From Methanosarcinales archaeon (GTDB lineage: Archaea > Halobacteriota > Syntropharchaeia > Alkanophagales > Methanospirareceae), in contig JAODGL010000050.1 in NCBI GenBank assembly GCA_025464585.1, forward strand, positions 1-7,972: a DNA stretch of 7,972 nucleotides. Direction: 5' to 3'. The notes below the pieces were generated by a model, which had not been told where the DNA came from, did not search any database, and worked only from the letters and a program-made list of their open reading frames with translations. Position numbers and translations under genes: made by a program. Shown here piece after piece: positions 5,785-7,972 of this stretch (positions within the stretch are counted from its first letter, which is position 1; every line of letters begins with the position of its first letter).

Positions 5785-6585
5785 ATGAGAAGAGCGGCAG
5801 TAGCAGGTGCTTTTTATGAAGCAGAGAGAAGTAGATTGGAGGAACAACTGAAAGAATGTTTCGCGGGTGTAACAAGGGAAGAAAAGGAGGGAGTTCTCGG
5901 AGCTGTGGTTCCACACGCGGGGTATATGTATTCAGGAGGCGTAGCAGCGAATGTTTACGCCAAACTACCCGGAGCGGATACATTCGTCATCCTCGGTCCC
6001 AATCATCAGGGTATAGGCTCGCTTATTGCCGTTTCTGAGGATACGTGGGTGACGCCCTTAGGAGAAGTGGAAGTGGACAAATCCTTTGTGGATGCGCTGC
6101 CAAAGAGGATTATTGACGTGGATGAAACCGCGCATAAATACGAGCACTCCATAGAAGTCCAGCTCCCTTTTCTTCAATTCCGCTTTGATAAAAATTTCAA
6201 ATTTGTTCCTATCTGTATGAGCTTAAGCGATGAGGATACAGCAAGAGAGGTAGGAGAAGACCTGGCTGACACGATTGCCAAATTTGATAAGAAAGTAGTT
6301 GTGATTGCGTCTTCGGATTTCACGCATTATGAACCTGATAGAATGGCGAGAGAGAAGGATGAATATGTGATAGAAGCGATAACGGAGTTGGATGTTGGCA
6401 AGTTTTACAACAGAATATATGAGCGGAACTCGACAGCATGTGGTGTTGGTCCAATAGCAGCGATGATGCATGCGGCGAAAAAACTCGGTGCAACGCAAGG
6501 GGAATTGATAAAATACGCAACAAGCGGGGACATAATTGGTGATAGGTCCAGTGTTGTCGGATATGGGGGTCTTATAATCTTTTAA
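5785..6585 (+). CDS. MEMO1 family protein (AmmeMemoRadiSam system protein B-like)
   Basis: A 266-residue, full-length MEMO protein, a fold related to non-haem-iron LigB-type dioxygenases. Its archaeal role is not established. Homologues bind metal in a pocket made by two histidines and a cysteine, matched here by H44 (VPHAGYMYSGG), H74 (GPNHQG) and C219 (STACGVGPIAA). Also conserved are HSIEVQLPFLQ (121-131) and SSDFTHY (176-182). No signal peptide or membrane segment is seen, so it is cytosolic. It begins 2 bases after the rps2 stop and is almost certainly co-transcribed with it. An S2-MEMO order is common in euryarchaea, usually continuing into mevalonate kinase and isoprenoid genes; here the next gene is a convergent ATPase instead. 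Partners for the three-part AmmeMemoRadiSam set (AMMECR1, radical SAM) are not in the window. Confidence 0.92.
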   Translation: MRRAAVAGAFYEAERSRLEEQLKECFAGVTREEKEGVLGAVVPHAGYMYSGGVAANVYAKLPGADTFVILGPNHQGIGSLIAVSEDTWVTPLGEVEVDKSFVDALPKRIIDVDETAHKYEHSIEVQLPFLQFRFDKNFKFVPICMSLSDEDTAREVGEDLADTIAKFDKKVVVIASSDFTHYEPDRMAREKDEYVIEAITELDVGKFYNRIYERNSTACGVGPIAAMMHAAKKLGATQGELIKYATSGDIIGDRSSVVGYGGLIIF

Positions 6586-6586
6586 T

Positions 6587-7921
6587 CTACTCTAACAGCC
6601 ACTTCCATAACGGAACGAACTTTATTATTGCCCCCTTAAACTCATCCCTTGCTTCGTAATCCCACGTTATTACCAGCAAATCTTCACTTTTTAATTTTAA
6701 CTCCTTTGACGCTTTTATCAACGATTTCAGCTCCCGCTCTCTCGTGCTGAGGTCATCAATATCGTAACAGACTTGAATCAACTGTTTTACCTCCAATCCA
6801 TCCTTAACTACAAAATCCACTTCTTTTCCTTCTGAACTCTTGTAATAATATATTTCCGTAGAGGGTGCAAAGTACGATTTCCTTCGCAGAAGCTCTATTG
6901 CAACCACGTTCTCCATAAGTCTGCCCCTGTTCTCCGAAAAGCCCATTGTATTTGTTAATGTTAATAGTCCTGTATCCATGACGTAAATTTTGGGAACGGA
7001 AAGTTGAACTTCTTTTATTGAATATGAAAACCTGTATATCGGGTAAACGAAGAGTGCGTCCACAAAATAAGCGAAATAATTATACAGCGTCTTTTTGCTC
7101 ACCTTTATATTCTGTGACTTCAATGTATTGTAAAACCTGTGAATGGAAAATTCTTTTGCGAAACTGCTCATCAAAAACTTCATCATGAGTTTCACCACGT
7201 GGAGATTCTTTACCCCGTATCTCTCAATTATATCCCTGTAAACCACAAGGTCCAGATATTCGATGAAAAATCTTCGCCTGTATTCTTCGTCTTTGTTAAG
7301 CACAACCTGTGGCAGTCCTCCGGAGCGAGTGAATTCCCTCATGAAGTGCTTTATCATGCTCTCTTCAGAGGAACTGAGGTATTTACCTTTTCCTTTCCCT
7401 TGATTCTTTTCAAATCCTTCCGCTTTCAAATACTCGCGGAACGAGAAGGGAAAAAGGGTGTAGCTTATGGTCCTCCCTCGCAGCGCAGTGGCTATTTCTT
7501 TTGACAGGAGTCGAGAAGAAGAGCCGGTTATGAAGATATAAAAGCGTTTGAGCTCATACAAACTTCTTATTGGCTTCTCCCAGTTCTCTACATTTTGTAT
7601 CTCGTCAAAAAACAGGTATTCTGGTTCGTTTCCAAAAAGTTCTCTATGCATGTTCACAATCTCCTTTATTTCGTCGAACGTTATACCAGTCAGTTCAGGA
7701 TACTCAAAGTCGAGGTAAAGAATACGCGTTTTATCTTTTTCGTTTTCGTTGATGTCACGCATTAATTGATAGAAAAAATATGTCTTGCCCGCTCTTCTCG
7801 ACCCGATGATACTCACAATGACATCCTTAGTGATGCGGGTTTTCAACTCCCTTGGAATGAGCTCCGGCAGTTTTCTTTCCTGGAAGTCAAGGATATATCT
7901 TGCTATTACTTCTCTTTCCAT
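6587..7921 (-). CDS. AAA ATPase with C-terminal DUF4143 (AAA_14/DUF4143 family)
   Basis: A 444-residue P-loop ATPase of the family that is abundant in archaea and anaerobic bacteria and often lies in variable regions; its cellular role is unknown. Walker A is GSRRAGKT (40-47), Walker B is LFFDEIQN (103-110), and a sensor-like ITGSSSRLLS lies at 131-140. GRTISYTLFPFSFREYL (149-165) is a family landmark. A winged-helix-like middle (about 240-290) leads into the DUF4143 part with YVMDTGLL (313-320), ENVVAIELLRR (337-347) and YYYKSSEGKEVDFVV (358-372). The last segment resembles the D-E/VDF core of restriction-endonuclease-like folds, an inference from motif only. The gene is complete and both ATPase motifs are intact. 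It converges on memo, with one base between the stop codons. The start ATG has no clear Shine-Dalgarno but has a TATA box at leaderless spacing. Confidence 0.93.
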   Translation of the reverse strand: MEREVIARYILDFQERKLPELIPRELKTRITKDVIVSIIGSRRAGKTYFFYQLMRDINENEKDKTRILYLDFEYPELTGITFDEIKEIVNMHRELFGNEPEYLFFDEIQNVENWEKPIRSLYELKRFYIFITGSSSRLLSKEIATALRGRTISYTLFPFSFREYLKAEGFEKNQGKGKGKYLSSSEESMIKHFMREFTRSGGLPQVVLNKDEEYRRRFFIEYLDLVVYRDIIERYGVKNLHVVKLMMKFLMSSFAKEFSIHRFYNTLKSQNIKVSKKTLYNYFAYFVDALFVYPIYRFSYSIKEVQLSVPKIYVMDTGLLTLTNTMGFSENRGRLMENVVAIELLRRKSYFAPSTEIYYYKSSEGKEVDFVVKDGLEVKQLIQVCYDIDDLSTRERELKSLIKASKELKLKSEDLLVITWDYEARDEFKGAIIKFVPLWKWLLE

Positions 7922-7943
7922 AGTTACTTCTTAAGGGGGAAAT

Positions 7944-7951
7944 AATATAAA
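7944..7951 (-). promoter_or_regulatory. TATA box of the ATPase gene (leaderless spacing)
   Basis: The minus strand reads TTTATATT, centred 26-27 bases upstream of the A of the ATG. With the usual archaeal TATA-to-start distance, transcription would begin at or next to the start codon, giving a leaderless mRNA. This fits the lack of a convincing ribosome site. Confidence 0.55.
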
Positions 7952-7972
7952 CATATTTACCCTTTCTGTTTC

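Noticed and set aside
1..7972. CRISPR array, tRNA/rRNA genes, insertion sequence ends
   Set aside because: No regularly spaced repeats, no cloverleaf or rRNA-like stretch, and no transposase or terminal inverted repeats were seen by eye.

Overview
The window looks like a piece of an archaeal chromosome, most likely a euryarchaeote of the Methanosarcinales/Archaeoglobales/ANME side (Halobacteriota). Three things point there. Ribosomal protein S2 is of archaeal type, with an acidic N-terminal extension and a C-terminal tail. A MEMO-family gene follows S2 directly, a common archaeal pairing. Several starts have TTTATATA-like boxes at archaeal spacing instead of bacterial -35/-10 elements. The exact lineage (for example ANME-1) is a guess from general resemblance, not a database result.

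Left part (1-5059), all on the minus strand. A gene of unknown function starts at 160 behind a strong Shine-Dalgarno and runs off the left edge. Next, in chromosome order, are a full-length family X DNA polymerase with an intact C-terminal PHP phosphoesterase domain (359-2089), a hicA-hicB toxin-antitoxin pair (2180-2591), a 450-base gap, and a full-length NAD+-dependent DNA ligase, LigA (3041-5059). The gap holds the hicA control region and, directly after ligA, the broken remains of a retropepsin-like aspartic protease gene. NAD+-dependent ligase is normally bacterial, so ligA is a candidate horizontal acquisition. Having gap-filling polymerase and nick-sealing ligase within 1 kb of each other suggests a base-excision or gap-repair neighbourhood, with the toxin-antitoxin pair and the protease relic lying between them.

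Right part (5060-7972). An 84-base AT-rich divergent region separates ligA from rps2-memo (5144-6585, plus strand), which have a 2-base gap and are probably co-transcribed. The rps2 leader contains two upstream ATGs. A convergent AAA ATPase of the AAA_14/DUF4143 type (6587-7921, minus strand) ends 1 base from the memo stop codon and has a TATA box placed for leaderless transcription.

I saw no tRNA, rRNA, CRISPR array or intact insertion sequence. No clearly new system is evident. The items most worth a second look are the PolX/LigA neighbourhood, the operator-like palindrome in front of hicA next to a HicB without a DNA-binding domain, and the protease relic behind ligA.
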